DNA of 15,110 nucleotides from an uncultured Bryobacterales bacterium (GCA_946887065.1 CAMPKL010000023.1:1-15110), one strand, 5' to 3'; positions 7,074 through 13,677 are shown, counted from the stretch's first letter. The notes: generated by a model not told the origin, from the letters alone. Translations and numbers: made by a program.

Positions 7074-7972
7074 TCCGGCGGCCAGGCACAGTCCTCACGC
7101 AGCCGCTTCGCGGTGAGTTCCAGCAACGCTTCTCGCTCCTGCGGAGCGTCCCCGGCTGTGAGCCCGACCCGTTGCGCCGCCGTACCAAGCACCTGTTGGG
7201 CCGGCACGCCGCGGCGCCGCATTTCGCGAATCGGAGCGGACGCCTCCTTTTTGCTCAGCTTCGCCCCGGCGTCGTCTCTTATCAGCGGATGATGCAGAAA
7301 AAGCGCCGCCTTCTCCCGTCCCAGCAGCTTCCCCAGCCGGATCTGCCGGCCGGTCGACGGCAACAGATCCTCCCCGCGAACCACCAAGTCGACTTCGTGG
7401 ATCCAATCGTCCACCGTCACGGCGAACTGGTAGGTCCACTGCTGCGCAGCATCGCGCAACAGCACGTCGCCGCACTGAACGCTAGGATCTTGCGACTGTT
7501 CGCCCAACAAGCCGTCGACGAATGACTCCGCGCCGCCTTCGAGTTCCACACGAACTCCGCCTTTGGTTAAACCCAATTCGCGGCAACGGCCATCGTAAGG
7601 CAACTCACCATCGGCCGCCGGCGATACGCGTGCGGCGATCTGCTTGCGCGTGCACCCGCAGCAGTAGACATGGGCGTGTCTCTTGAGCCTTTCGAGCGCC
7701 GCCTCATAGCGATCCGAGCAATCGCTCTGCCGGTACTGGCTCTCTGCCTCCAAAACGTTCGCCGGCACAAATCCCAACCAATCCAAATCTTCGCGAATGG
7801 CGGCCTCGAACTCCCGCCGGCTCCGCCCTCGGTCGTGATCCTCCATTCTCAAAATGACCTCCGCGCCAAAAGCGCGTGCAGCGCCCCACACGTACAACAT
7901 GTGCGCGACGTGGCCCAAGTGGAGATAGCCGGTCGGGCTCGGCGCATACCGAGTCCGTCGTACGCGCGTCAT
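7010..7972 (-). CDS. gluQ: Glutamyl-Q tRNA(Asp) synthetase (GluQ/YadB)
   Basis: Truncated glutamyl-tRNA synthetase paralogue that attaches glutamate to the queuosine base of tRNA(Asp) rather than to a tRNA 3' end. 320 residues, far shorter than a full GluRS because the anticodon-binding domain is absent. Seen: RYAPSPTGYLHLGH with the HIGH-type HLGH at 18-21; RMEDHDRGR (42-50); zinc-ligand pattern C105-G-C107 with YDGRC (Y126, C130); YQFAVTVDDW (181-190); and the KMSKS-like AKLSKKEAS (237-245). The Cys/Tyr pattern is characteristic of GluQ. The C-terminal tail of about 30 residues is extra and partly encoded opposite the ZIP gene. It starts 92 bp from the divergent nrdR. No queuosine synthesis genes are in the window. 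Confidence 0.93.
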   Translation of the reverse strand: MTRVRRTRYAPSPTGYLHLGHVAHMLYVWGAARAFGAEVILRMEDHDRGRSRREFEAAIREDLDWLGFVPANVLEAESQYRQSDCSDRYEAALERLKRHAHVYCCGCTRKQIAARVSPAADGELPYDGRCRELGLTKGGVRVELEGGAESFVDGLLGEQSQDPSVQCGDVLLRDAAQQWTYQFAVTVDDWIHEVDLVVRGEDLLPSTGRQIRLGKLLGREKAALFLHHPLIRDDAGAKLSKKEASAPIREMRRRGVPAQQVLGTAAQRVGLTAGDAPQEREALLELTAKRLREDCAWPPDYSASNFTPSINRTPKTTKAT

Positions 7973-7996
7973 CGGATGGACGTCGGGGATACAGTC

Positions 7997-8002
7997 ATCA
8001 TA
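7997..8002 (-). promoter_or_regulatory. Possible -10 element for gluQ (TATGAT)
   Basis: On the minus strand TATGAT lies 24 bp before the gluQ ATG, in the 92-bp divergent gap shared with nrdR. No good -35 is seen at the standard spacing. Confidence 0.35.
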
Positions 8003-8017
8003 GATTCACCGTCGCGC

Positions 8018-8023
8018 TAGAAT
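8018..8023 (+). promoter_or_regulatory. Possible -10 element for nrdR (TAGAAT)
   Basis: TAGAAT lies 41 bp before the NrdR ATG, giving a predicted leader of about 35 bases. The -35 region is poor. A similar TAGAAT occurs at 3170-3175, 62 bp before the Trm112-family ATG. Confidence 0.3.
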
Positions 8024-8040
8024 CAGAACTGGAACCCTCC

Positions 8041-8057
8041 AGCGACGTTGGGTCGCT
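8041..8057 (+). repeat. Inverted repeat in the nrdR leader
   Basis: AGCGAC (8041-8046) and GTCGCT (8052-8057) are perfect complements around the loop GTTGG. The hairpin would end 7 bases before the NrdR start codon, where a ribosome site is normally found and none is visible. Confidence 0.4.
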
Positions 8058-8064
8058 CTCTTTC

Positions 8065-8529
8065 ATGCTCTGTCCTTTTTGCGGCGTCACAGCGGACAAA
8101 GTCGTCGACTCCCGCGAAAGCAAAGAAGGCGACGTCATTCGCCGTCGACGCGAATGCCTGGAGTGCAACCGCCGCTTCACGACCTACGAGCGCATCGACG
8201 AGATTCCCTACATGGTCGTCAAGAAAGACGGCCGCCACGAACCGTTCGAACGCAAGAAGGTGTTGAGCGGTCTGTTGCGCGCCGCCGAGAAGCGTCCCGT
8301 GAGCATGATGCAGCTCGAAGAGCTCGTGAGCGCCGCCGAGAACCTTGTGGCCAGCTCCGATGATCGCCAATGCACCACTTCGCGTATCGGCGAACTGCTC
8401 ATGACCAAACTCAAGCGCATCGACAAAGTCGCCTACGTGCGCTTCGCCTCGGTCTACCGCGAGTTCGAGGACGAACAAGAGTTCCTCAATGAGCTCGCCC
8501 AACTGGTCGCCAAAGATACCGGCCCCTAG
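8065..8529 (+). CDS. nrdR: NrdR transcriptional repressor of ribonucleotide reductase genes
   Basis: 154-residue NrdR, the normal length. It binds NrdR boxes upstream of nrd operons and represses them when the nucleotide-sensing ATP-cone is loaded with (d)ATP. Seen: the N-terminal zinc ribbon starting MLCPFC with C3, C6, C31 and C34, DSRES (15-19), RRRRECLECNRRFTTYER (27-43 region), and the ATP-cone from about residue 49 (VVKKDGRHEPFERKK) to about 139 with KVAYVRFASVYREF. The start is set by family alignment: MLCPFC is the canonical N-terminus, so the 63 in-frame codons upstream back to 7876 are not part of it. The gene is divergent from gluQ and convergent with the RidA lipoprotein, with a 4-bp gap between stops. 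No nrd gene or clear NrdR box is present in the window. Confidence 0.96.
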   Translation: MLCPFCGVTADKVVDSRESKEGDVIRRRRECLECNRRFTTYERIDEIPYMVVKKDGRHEPFERKKVLSGLLRAAEKRPVSMMQLEELVSAAENLVASSDDRQCTTSRIGELLMTKLKRIDKVAYVRFASVYREFEDEQEFLNELAQLVAKDTGP

Positions 8530-8533
8530 GCGA

Positions 8534-9706
8534 CTACTTCGCGGCCGTCAATCCCACCATCACCTTCGCCCCGTTCAGGGATTTCATACCGACGATGGTT
8601 CCGGCGGGAGCATTGGCTCCGAAGGCCTCGCCAATGAGCGCTCGCGCCGCCTCTGTGTCGGCGACGTCGCCCAGGTAAACATCCGCATAGACCACGTTGG
8701 CCAGATCCATCTCAGCGAGCCCGAGCACGAGTTTCTGGCGCGTCAGGATCGCCTGGAACTGCTCCTCAAGGCCTGCTCCCGCCTCGGGCATGGCCAGAGC
8801 CGTCACGTACAACGTGTTGCCCGCCAACACGGCCGGGCTAACCCCCGCGGTTGGCTCTTCCCCGGGCGGGAAGAGGCGCGTCACGGTATAGCGGTCCTTG
8901 GCGGCAATGACGGCAATCTCGACCAAGATATCGCCTGGTAACCGGCCCACCGGAACCGCCGCCCCCGCCGGTCCGCTGCCCGCGGGCAGCGCCGCCGCAA
9001 GCCGCGCCTCGATCTGGGCGGCATCGTCCAGGTTGGGGTAGTAATATGCTGCGTTCACGACGCTATCCAGCCCTAGCTGCTCAGCGGCGATCGTCGCCTG
9101 AATGGTCTGCAGCGTTCGATCCGTTTGAGCGCCGGCCTCGGGTGACGTCTCGCCCGTCAGCGGATCGCGCCCGCCCTGGCCGGAGACATAAAGCATATTG
9201 CCTGCCATGACCGCCGGGGAATACGGGCCCATTGCCGGCGGGATCACTTCGGGCGCCGGCCGCACGATGCTCATCGATGCCGCGTCCCGATAAGCGATGC
9301 AGGTGACCGTGATGCTCCCGTCATCGGGCAGCGCGGCAACTTGAACGGTCGTCCGCGCCGGATAGCGCTCAGCCGAAAAGTAACTAGCGTAAATTCCATT
9401 GACGGTTTGGTAGTCTTCCATGTCCGCCAGTTGCAAACGGCAATTGACAAGATTGGAGAAGCCCAGTCCCTGCTCTTGAAGAACCGCGCCCAGCTTGTCC
9501 ATCGCGCTCCGCGTGCGCGACTCGATGTCGCCTGGATCGCCGCGTTCGGCAGTCTGGCCTGAAAGATAGACCGTGTCCCCCGCTGCGGCGGCGCTCGCGA
9601 ATTGACCGCTGCCGGGCTGGGTGGCCACGGCGGTCTCGGAGTCGGGAGGAGTCGGGGAACAAGCAACGCAGAGCGCGAGAACCAGGGCCGGTTTGTATGC
9701 CGTCAT
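8534..9706 (-). CDS. Putative lipoprotein with three tandem RidA (YjgF/YER057c/UK114)-like domains
   Basis: 390 residues. MTAYK then a short hydrophobic stretch to C16 (LALCVAC) suggests a lipoprotein signal with C16 lipidated; the lipobox is not ideal (Cys at -3). A Pro/Ser/Thr linker follows, then three RidA-like domains: about 33-142, 149-272 and 275-390. RidA is a homotrimeric imine/enamine deaminase. Domain 1 has YLSGQ and YPARTTVQVAALP with Arg118 at the RidA R105 position but Thr133 at the E120 position. Domain 2 has GPYSPAV and YVSGQ, Gly248 in place of the Arg and Glu263 at the E120 position. Domain 3 is most diverged (Gly369, Val384, SGQ replaced by VTA). The spacing between the two key positions is 15 residues in all three, matching E. 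coli RidA. ATG 9706 is chosen over TTG 9742 because it puts the signal at the N-terminus. Substrate and activity are unknown. Confidence 0.85.
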   Translation of the reverse strand: MTAYKPALVLALCVACSPTPPDSETAVATQPGSGQFASAAAAGDTVYLSGQTAERGDPGDIESRTRSAMDKLGAVLQEQGLGFSNLVNCRLQLADMEDYQTVNGIYASYFSAERYPARTTVQVAALPDDGSITVTCIAYRDAASMSIVRPAPEVIPPAMGPYSPAVMAGNMLYVSGQGGRDPLTGETSPEAGAQTDRTLQTIQATIAAEQLGLDSVVNAAYYYPNLDDAAQIEARLAAALPAGSGPAGAAVPVGRLPGDILVEIAVIAAKDRYTVTRLFPPGEEPTAGVSPAVLAGNTLYVTALAMPEAGAGLEEQFQAILTRQKLVLGLAEMDLANVVYADVYLGDVADTEAARALIGEAFGANAPAGTIVGMKSLNGAKVMVGLTAAK

Positions 9707-9713
9707 GCCCCAA

Positions 9714-9719
9714 GTTAGC
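9714..9719 (-). promoter_or_regulatory. Possible -10 element for the RidA-like lipoprotein gene
   Basis: On the minus strand GCTAAC is preceded, with a 17-bp spacer, by TTGCGG. It lies only 8-13 bp before ATG 9706, so a transcript from it would have almost no leader. Weak match. Confidence 0.25.
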
Positions 9720-9723
9720 AGGT

Positions 9724-9736
9724 CCACGGCCCGTGG
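9724..9736. repeat. Perfect 13-bp palindrome between divergent genes
   Basis: CCACGG, one central base, CCGTGG. It lies 18 bp upstream of the RidA-like lipoprotein start, inside the spacer of its possible promoter, a position where a dimeric repressor could act. No regulator gene is adjacent. Confidence 0.4.
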
Positions 9737-9762
9737 CCGCAACCCTCAAAATTGCCGTTTGC

Positions 9763-9780
9763 GGGTCCTCTGTAGGACCC
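9763..9780. repeat. Inverted repeat, 7-bp arms with 4-base loop
   Basis: GGGTCCT (9763-9769) and AGGACCC (9774-9780) are exact complements around CTGT. No T-run follows on either strand. It sits in the same 209-bp divergent gap as the 9724 palindrome and could be an operator or a leader hairpin. The rest of the gap shows nothing clear besides weak -10 candidates. Confidence 0.4.
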
Positions 9781-9842
9781 CCTCGTCCCCCTTCCGGCGC
9801 GGCGCCAAGCAGTTTTGGCGTGATTCGCAGACTGTTCTGCGG

Positions 9843-9848
9843 TATGCT
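9843..9848 (+). promoter_or_regulatory. Possible -10 element for the YacL-like/ispDF operon (TATGCT)
   Basis: TATGCT lies 67 bp before ATG 9916. A TGATTC 16 bp upstream is a poor -35. The overlapping in-frame ATG at 9844 would be an alternative start for the gene. Confidence 0.3.
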
Positions 9849-9915
9849 ATCTATCTGGATCGAAAGGTTTTATCCGTACTGGAACTCTCCGGTCCGGTCA
9901 GGGGCGCACAGTACT

Positions 9916-10953
9916 ATGACGGATTTGTGGGTTCTCCGCGCAACGCTCGTCATTGCCGTTGCTGCGATCATCGCTGACGTACGCCCGTTCGGGACTTCGC
10001 TGAGCGGCGCGCTTGGCCTCGGGATGTTTGCCGGCGCGATCATCGTGCTGGCCGAGATGCGCCTGCGTCATGCCGCTTTGAAACGGGTCATCGGCGGCGC
10101 CGTTGGCCTCATCTTCGGCGTCGCCGGAGCGGCCATGGCGGCTGCGGCGCTACGCTCAGCCGTCGGTGAAAGCGCCTCCGCCGCACTGCAGATTCTCATT
10201 CTCCTGCTGGGCGCCTATCTTGGGATCGCCGTCGGAGGAGCGCAGGGAGAAGCGCTGAACCTCGGCGGCGTCGCGGCCTTTCGCCAAGAAGCGGCGCAAA
10301 AGGGGATCAGCAAGATCCTCGATACCAGCGTCATCATCGACGGCAGAATCGCCGAAGTCGCCGAAGCGGGCTTCTTGGACGGACCCATCATCATCCCGCG
10401 CTTCGTCCTCTGGGAACTACAATCGATAGCGGACTCGGCCGACCCGGCGCGGCGCAACCGCGGCCGGCGTGGGCTCGACATGTTGAAGCGTCTGCAGGAT
10501 AACGGCGATCTCGATGTCAAGATCGTGGAAGATGACTACCCTCGGCTGAAAGAAGTCGATCAGAAACTAGTGGAACTCACCAAGAACTACCAAGGCAAGA
10601 TCGTCACCAACGACTTCAACCTCAACAAGCTTGCCGCCGTTCAGGGCATCGCGGCCCTCAACATCAACGAACTGGCCAATGCCGTGAAACCCGTTGTCCT
10701 GCCGGGCGAATTGATGCGCGTACTAATTCAAAAAGAGGGTAAGGAACACGAGCAAGGCGTGGCTTACTTGGACGACGGCACCATGGTGGTCGTCGATCAT
10801 GCCCGGCACCTAATCTCCAAGAAAGTCGACATCTCCGTCACCAGTGTGATTCAGACCGCCGCCGGCAAGATGATTTTTGGGAAACTAGAGCGGGATCGGG
10901 GGTCCAACCCGGGCAATGCCGGTGAATTGAGCGAGACCGCAAACGCCAGCTAG
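9916..10953 (+). CDS. YacL-like membrane protein with PIN and TRAM domains
   Basis: 345 residues. Four hydrophobic spans (about 8-22, 33-49, 58-80, 89-107), then a PIN nuclease-type domain (about 132-255) and a C-terminal TRAM domain (about 262-325). Seen in the PIN part: KILDTSVIIDGRI (133-145) with D136, PRFVLWELQ with E167, and KIVTNDFNLNKLA (228-240) with D233, the acidic residues expected to bind metal. TRAM starts at LPGELMRVLIQKEGKE and may bind RNA. This order matches Bacillus YacL, which also precedes ispD and ispF. Function is not established, although membrane-anchored RNA cleavage is plausible. ATG 9916 follows AGGGG (9900-9904) by 11 bp and begins just before TM1; ATG 9844 is an alternative adding 24 residues. 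First gene of a three-gene operon; 4 bp to ispD. Confidence 0.9.
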   Translation: MTDLWVLRATLVIAVAAIIADVRPFGTSLSGALGLGMFAGAIIVLAEMRLRHAALKRVIGGAVGLIFGVAGAAMAAAALRSAVGESASAALQILILLLGAYLGIAVGGAQGEALNLGGVAAFRQEAAQKGISKILDTSVIIDGRIAEVAEAGFLDGPIIIPRFVLWELQSIADSADPARRNRGRRGLDMLKRLQDNGDLDVKIVEDDYPRLKEVDQKLVELTKNYQGKIVTNDFNLNKLAAVQGIAALNINELANAVKPVVLPGELMRVLIQKEGKEHEQGVAYLDDGTMVVVDHARHLISKKVDISVTSVIQTAAGKMIFGKLERDRGSNPGNAGELSETANAS

Positions 10954-10957
10954 ATAA

Positions 10958-11665
10958 ATGAAAGCGGCAGCAATCATTCCGGCAGCCGGACTGGGCACGC
11001 GGATGGGCCGCGGCGCAACCGAGGCGTCGACGCGCAAGCAGTTTCTCTCGATCGGCGGAGCGCCCATCTTCGTCCACACGCTTCGCCGTTTTGACGCCGC
11101 CCCATCCATCTCCGAGATCCTCATCGCCGTGCGCGAGAGCGATAAAGAAGAAGTCGCCGCGCTGCTCGCCGAAGAGGCGTTTTCCAAACCGGTCCGCCTC
11201 GCGCCAGGCGGCCAGAACCGCCAAGAGTCCGTCAAGAATTGTCTCGCCCTGGTTGCGGACGAGGTGGAGATCGTGGCCATCCACGATGCCGTCCGCCCAT
11301 TTGTGGCGACCGAATTGATCGATCAGGTCGTCGCACAGGCGGACCGCGACGGCGCCGTCATCCTGGGCGTGCCCGCCGTCGACACCGTAAAACGGGTCGA
11401 CCAGCGCATTGTCCATGCCACTCTGCCGCGCGAGACCATCATGCTCGCTCAGACGCCCCAAGCCTTTCGCACGGACTTGCTGCGGCGGGCCTACGCCGCC
11501 GCGGAACGCGACGGCTTTACCGGCACCGATGAGGCCAGTCTTGTGGAACATTTGGGCCACGACGTTCACGTCATGATGGGCAGCCCGCGGAACATCAAGA
11601 TAACCCGGCCTTCCGACCTTCAGTTGGCGCAGTTCTATCTAGAAAATCCCGAGGACGAAGCGTAG
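10958..11665 (+). CDS. ispD: 2-C-methyl-D-erythritol 4-phosphate cytidylyltransferase (IspD)
   Basis: Third enzyme of the non-mevalonate (MEP) isoprenoid pathway: MEP + CTP gives CDP-methylerythritol and pyrophosphate, in the cytoplasm. 235 residues, the family's normal length. Seen: the nucleotide-binding loop IIPAAGLGTRMG (6-17) with R15, RKQFLSIGG (26-34) with K27, PGGQNRQESVKN, IHDAVRPFV, and NIKITRPSDL (212-221) with K214, corresponding to E. coli K213. All key residues are present. The gene starts 4 bp after the YacL-like gene and stops 4 bp before ispF, so it is co-transcribed with both; its own ribosome site is weak, in line with coupled translation. Confidence 0.96.
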   Translation: MKAAAIIPAAGLGTRMGRGATEASTRKQFLSIGGAPIFVHTLRRFDAAPSISEILIAVRESDKEEVAALLAEEAFSKPVRLAPGGQNRQESVKNCLALVADEVEIVAIHDAVRPFVATELIDQVVAQADRDGAVILGVPAVDTVKRVDQRIVHATLPRETIMLAQTPQAFRTDLLRRAYAAAERDGFTGTDEASLVEHLGHDVHVMMGSPRNIKITRPSDLQLAQFYLENPEDEA

Positions 11666-11669
11666 GCCG

Positions 11670-12173
11670 ATGCCGCAGGAGTTTCGCACCGGTATAGGCT
11701 ATGACCTACACCGCCTAGAGCCTGATCGCAAGCTCATCATCGGCGGCGTCGAGTTGCCCTTCGAAAAAGGGCTTGCGGGCCACTCCGACGCTGACATTTT
11801 GATGCACGCCATCACCGACGCGCTCTTAGGCGCCGCGAGCCTTGGCGATATCGGAGAGCTGTTTCCGCCAAGCGATCCACAATGGAAAGATGCTGACAGC
11901 GAAGTCTTTCTGCAGCAGGCCCGGGAGTTGGTCGTAGGCTACGGCTATCGCATCGTCAACATCGATGCAGTCGTCGTTCTGGAGCGTCCCAAGTTGTTGC
12001 CGCACCGCCAAGCGATCCGCAAGAACTTGGCGCGCATTCTCGTCATCGACGCGGAGCGAATAGGACTCAAAGCCAAGACGTCCGAGGGCGTCGGCCCCTG
12101 CGGCCGCGGAGAAGCCGCCGAAGCGCACGCGGTAGCAACGCTCGTTCGCGATGCCGCCGCCAAACTGATGTAG
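11670..12173 (+). CDS. ispF: 2-C-methyl-D-erythritol 2,4-cyclodiphosphate synthase (IspF)
   Basis: Fifth enzyme of the MEP pathway, a homotrimer that cyclises CDP-methylerythritol 2-phosphate with release of CMP. 167 residues, normal size. Seen: RTGIGYDLHRL (6-16) with zinc ligands D12 and H14, GGVELPFEKGLAGHSDAD with a third ligand at H46 (ILMHAITDALLGAA), DIGELFPPSDPQWKDADS, and the C-terminal KTSEGVGPCGRGEAAEAHAV region near the subunit interface. GAGGAC 13 bp upstream is a possible ribosome site. IspE, the intervening enzyme, is not in the window. The stop is 8 bp from that of the convergent aminotransferase gene, and no terminator hairpin with T-run is visible there. Confidence 0.97.
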   Translation: MPQEFRTGIGYDLHRLEPDRKLIIGGVELPFEKGLAGHSDADILMHAITDALLGAASLGDIGELFPPSDPQWKDADSEVFLQQARELVVGYGYRIVNIDAVVVLERPKLLPHRQAIRKNLARILVIDAERIGLKAKTSEGVGPCGRGEAAEAHAVATLVRDAAAKLM

Positions 12174-12181
12174 CGCCGCGG

Positions 12182-13045
12182 CTAGTCTCCGGCCAGTTGC
12201 GCGTGCGTGTAGCGATCTATGTAATCGCGTAGTTCCCGACCGAGCCGATTCATCACAGGCCACTCGCCGGCGCCGCGTAGACGCGTTTCGCCGATTCGGG
12301 CGACCGGCAGCAGTTCCCGCGTGGACGAGGTAATAAAAACTTCCTCCGCCTCTAGCAGATCATCGACCGAGAGCACCTTTTCCCGAACCATCGAGCTGCT
12401 GCGCAGTTCCGTCAGCATCACTTCGCGAGTCACCCCAGGCAACAATCCGGAATGCAAGGGCGGCGTGTAGGTGACGCCGTCCTGAACAGCGAAAATATTG
12501 GCCGATGTGCATTCGGTAACTTCGCTCCGTTCGTTGAGCAAGATGACCTCGTCGAAGCCCGCGCGGTGGGCGTCCTCATACATCGTCAGATTCGCCGACC
12601 AGGAAAGCGTCTTGGCCCCGACAAACGGAGACGCGGCAAACCGCGCGTTGGCTCGCACGTCTAGCGATGCGGTCTCCGGCCAGGGCGAGAGGTCGTCCGT
12701 CAGCGCCACCCCGTCTGAGGAGGCTCCCGTTCCCGGGCCTTCCCAGCGGCCGCCTTTGGACCGAAACACGCAAATGCGCGCCACGGCTTCCAGCGCATCG
12801 TTGTGCCGAATCAGTTCCGCGAAGCCGGCGCGAACGCCATCCAAATTGACCGGCAAATCGACATGGATCAATTCCGCATCGCGGCACAACCTCGCCCAAT
12901 GGCGCTCAATAGCAAACGCGACGCCGCGGCCGATACGCAAGGTCGAGAAAACGCCCCAGCCTGACAGCAACCCCAGCTGTCCCGGTTTGAAGATCGACTC
13001 GTCGGCCGAAACGATCCGGCCGTTATACAGGACGTAATGATGCAT
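12182..13045 (-). CDS. Class IV (BCAT/ADCL-type) PLP aminotransferase
   Basis: 287-residue fold-type IV PLP enzyme: either a branched-chain aminotransferase (last step of Leu/Ile/Val synthesis), a D-amino acid transaminase, or 4-amino-4-deoxychorismate lyase (folate). Seen: N-terminal YVLYNGRIV, GWGVFSTLRI (29-38), catalytic Lys145 in AKTLSWSANL (144-153), FDEVILLNERSEVTECTSANIF (164-185) with E178 binding the PLP ring nitrogen, and TPPLHSGLLPGVTREVM (194-210). The active-site framework is intact, but the substrate-deciding residues do not let me choose among the three. It is last in a leftward run, 36 bp after the HD hydrolase gene. Confidence 0.9.
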   Translation of the reverse strand: MHHYVLYNGRIVSADESIFKPGQLGLLSGWGVFSTLRIGRGVAFAIERHWARLCRDAELIHVDLPVNLDGVRAGFAELIRHNDALEAVARICVFRSKGGRWEGPGTGASSDGVALTDDLSPWPETASLDVRANARFAASPFVGAKTLSWSANLTMYEDAHRAGFDEVILLNERSEVTECTSANIFAVQDGVTYTPPLHSGLLPGVTREVMLTELRSSSMVREKVLSVDDLLEAEEVFITSSTRELLPVARIGETRLRGAGEWPVMNRLGRELRDYIDRYTHAQLAGD

Positions 13046-13053
13046 GTGAATCC

Positions 13054-13059
13054 ATTATC
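13054..13059 (-). promoter_or_regulatory. Possible -10 element for the class IV aminotransferase
   Basis: On the minus strand GATAAT ends 8 bp before the ATG, so transcription would begin at or within about 2 bases of the start codon. No -35 match. No purine-rich ribosome site precedes the ATG. Confidence 0.3.
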
Positions 13060-13081
13060 CTGCCCTGACCGCTAAGATCGC

Positions 13082-13669
13082 TCATAAGCTCTCCAGCACG
13101 TCGACCGCACGGCGCAGACGTCGCGTCAGGTTGTTTGCCCCTCGACGCTCTAACGCCTCGGCGACTTGCCGGTAATACCACAAGGTCCGCTCCCTGCCGC
13201 GGAATCTGTCCCACACCGACGGGCCCTCCGCCTGGAGGCTGTCGATCGTGCTTTGCGCGTTGTGCAGCTTGTCGGCAGCCACAACCAACAATACCGACTC
13301 CGTAGCTTCATCCAAGCTGCTGATGAAGTCCTGCTTGCGCTTTTGCCAGGCGGGCTTGGGACTCTCATACGCGTCCGTGCAGCCGTCGACGATTTGCGCC
13401 ACTCGATCGTTGTATCGGCTTCGAATCTCGTGCAACCGCGGCGCGCCGCCTTGATCCTCAACGGCGTCGTGCAGCAATGCCGCGATCGCTTCGTCCTCAT
13501 CGCCGCCCGCCTCTAACACCAACGAACACACGGCCAACAAGTGGGAGACGTACGGCACGGCAGGCGCTTTGCGCGCCTGCCGCCGATGTAGCGCGGACGC
13601 CCAGGCCAACGCATCTTCGAAACGTTCGCTGAGATCAACGTTGGGAGCGTCGTGGTCGGCCTGCTTCAT
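13082..13669 (-). CDS. Small HD-domain hydrolase, candidate (p)ppGpp hydrolase (SAH/MESH1-like)
   Basis: 195 residues, consisting essentially of a SpoT-type HD domain with no synthetase, TGS or ACT domain. Seen: ALHRRQARKAPAVPYVSH (R33, H43), LLHDAVEDQGG (H67, D68, E71, D72), then AADKLHN (D133, N137). These match, in order and spacing type, the Mn-binding and guanine-pocket residues of the SpoT/MESH1 hydrolase domain (H..HDxxED..DxxxN). The C-terminal WYYRQVAEAL helix is common in stand-alone HD proteins of this group. ATG 13669 is preferred over the upstream in-frame start at 13735, which would overlap tag by 58 bp. It lies 8 bp downstream of tag, so the two are probably co-transcribed. The substrate could also be another nucleotide phosphate. 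Confidence 0.85.
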   Translation of the reverse strand: MKQADHDAPNVDLSERFEDALAWASALHRRQARKAPAVPYVSHLLAVCSLVLEAGGDEDEAIAALLHDAVEDQGGAPRLHEIRSRYNDRVAQIVDGCTDAYESPKPAWQKRKQDFISSLDEATESVLLVVAADKLHNAQSTIDSLQAEGPSVWDRFRGRERTLWYYRQVAEALERRGANNLTRRLRRAVDVLESL

Positions 13670-13677
13670 GGAACGCC

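Noticed and set aside
7876..8064. In-frame N-terminal extension of nrdR from 7876
   Set aside because: NrdR proteins begin at the zinc ribbon (MLCPFC). The extension is antisense to the start of gluQ and low in complexity.
7973..8064. NrdR box in front of nrdR
   Set aside because: I looked for the tandem A/T-rich NrdR box pattern in the gluQ-nrdR spacer and did not see a convincing match.
10838..11569. Long minus-strand ORF of 243 codons opposite ispD
   Set aside because: It lies fully antisense to a clear IspD with all catalytic residues; its composition has no recognisable domain. In GC-rich DNA such antisense open frames are common.
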